Positions 5,998 to 6,215 of a stretch of DNA of 6,215 nt are shown in pieces. Position numbers and translations under genes: made by a program. The notes below the pieces were generated by a model. It was given only the letters and a program-made list of their open reading frames with translations, did no database searches and was not told the origin of the DNA. The DNA lies in contig JAILRX010000172.1 in the NCBI GenBank assembly GCA_024697985.1, positions 1-6,215 on the forward strand, read 5' to 3'. Source of the stretch: Treponemataceae bacterium. GTDB lineage: Bacteria > Spirochaetota > Spirochaetia > Treponematales > Treponemataceae. Position 1 is the first letter of the stretch, and each line of letters begins with the position of its first letter.

Positions 5998-6215
5998 TTA
6001 TTCTTTGATAATTTCGTATGTCGACATAATACCTTTTCCTTTTATGTCGCATTTGATCGGTTCTGAGAATTTGCAGTCAGTTCCTTTCAAATGATTGTAC
6101 ATGTCTTCTGAAATCCTGATTCCGCCAGGATTTGCAGCTGTCTCCATACGGCTTGCAACGTTTACGGTATTTCCCCAAACATCATAGATAAATTTGGTTC
6201 TACCGATAACACCTG
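5998..6215 (-). CDS. Class III adenylate/guanylate cyclase, C-terminal 71 residues (5' part outside window)
   Basis: Class III cyclases make cAMP (or cGMP) from ATP (or GTP) as dimers with shared active sites. Only the last 71 residues are in the window, ending in TAA at 6000-5998. They begin with GVIGRTKFIYDVWGNTVN and continue through ASRMETAANPGGIRIS, the canonical end of the catalytic domain. Asp11 of the fragment (in YDVWG) occupies the position that selects adenine in many bacterial enzymes. Asn18 and Arg22 (NVASRM) are the transition-state-stabilising residues. All three are present, so this half of the active site looks functional and favours adenylate cyclase. The usual C-terminal KGKGxxxTYEI ending is seen as KGKGIMSTYEI. 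The sensor part of the protein is outside the window, so its input cannot be read. It is co-directional with urtA and 16 bases from it, with no terminator between, so co-transcription is likely. Confidence 0.92.
   Translation of the reverse strand, partial: GVIGRTKFIYDVWGNTVNVASRMETAANPGGIRISEDMYNHLKGTDCKFSEPIKCDIKGKGIMSTYEIIKE

Overview
The window holds six genes, all on the minus strand. From right to left they are the 3' end of a class III nucleotide cyclase, a complete UrtA-like periplasmic binding lipoprotein, prfA (release factor RF1), prmC (RF glutamine methyltransferase), a RelA/SpoT-type (p)ppGpp enzyme, and an AT-rich secreted protein of unknown function that runs off the left edge. 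I see no tRNA, rRNA, CRISPR array, insertion sequence or other mobile element.

The organism is probably a spirochaete, most likely a Treponema-like host-associated species. The evidence is the gene order prfA-prmC-rel, which I recall from Borrelia burgdorferi (BB0196-BB0198), the moderate GC content with a loosely built lipobox, and the pairing of a class III cyclase with a lipoprotein binding protein. This is an inference from gene order and style, not a match to a known genome.

The right part (about 4738-6215) is one transcription unit, cyclase then urtA, with a 16-base gap between them. It ends in a strong intrinsic terminator. No urea-transporter permease or ATPase gene follows urtA, so the binding protein may serve the cyclase as a sensor instead of, or as well as, a transporter.

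The middle part (991-4735) is the tightly packed prfA-prmC-rel unit. Its best promoter is unusual. The -35 lies in the loop of the urtA terminator hairpin, and the -10 (TATAAT) ends six bases before the prfA start codon, which predicts a leaderless mRNA. prfA makes RF1, PrmC methylates the RF1 GGQ glutamine, and rel makes the stringent-response alarmone, so the unit links translation termination with starvation signalling. The Rel protein has an intact synthetase domain, but the metal-binding and catalytic residues of its HD hydrolase domain are gone and it lacks the C-terminal ACT domain.

The left part (1-904) has about 30% GC by eye, against roughly 40-50% in the neighbouring genes. It encodes an exported, aromatic-rich protein with imperfect DGN-type repeats and may have been acquired later.
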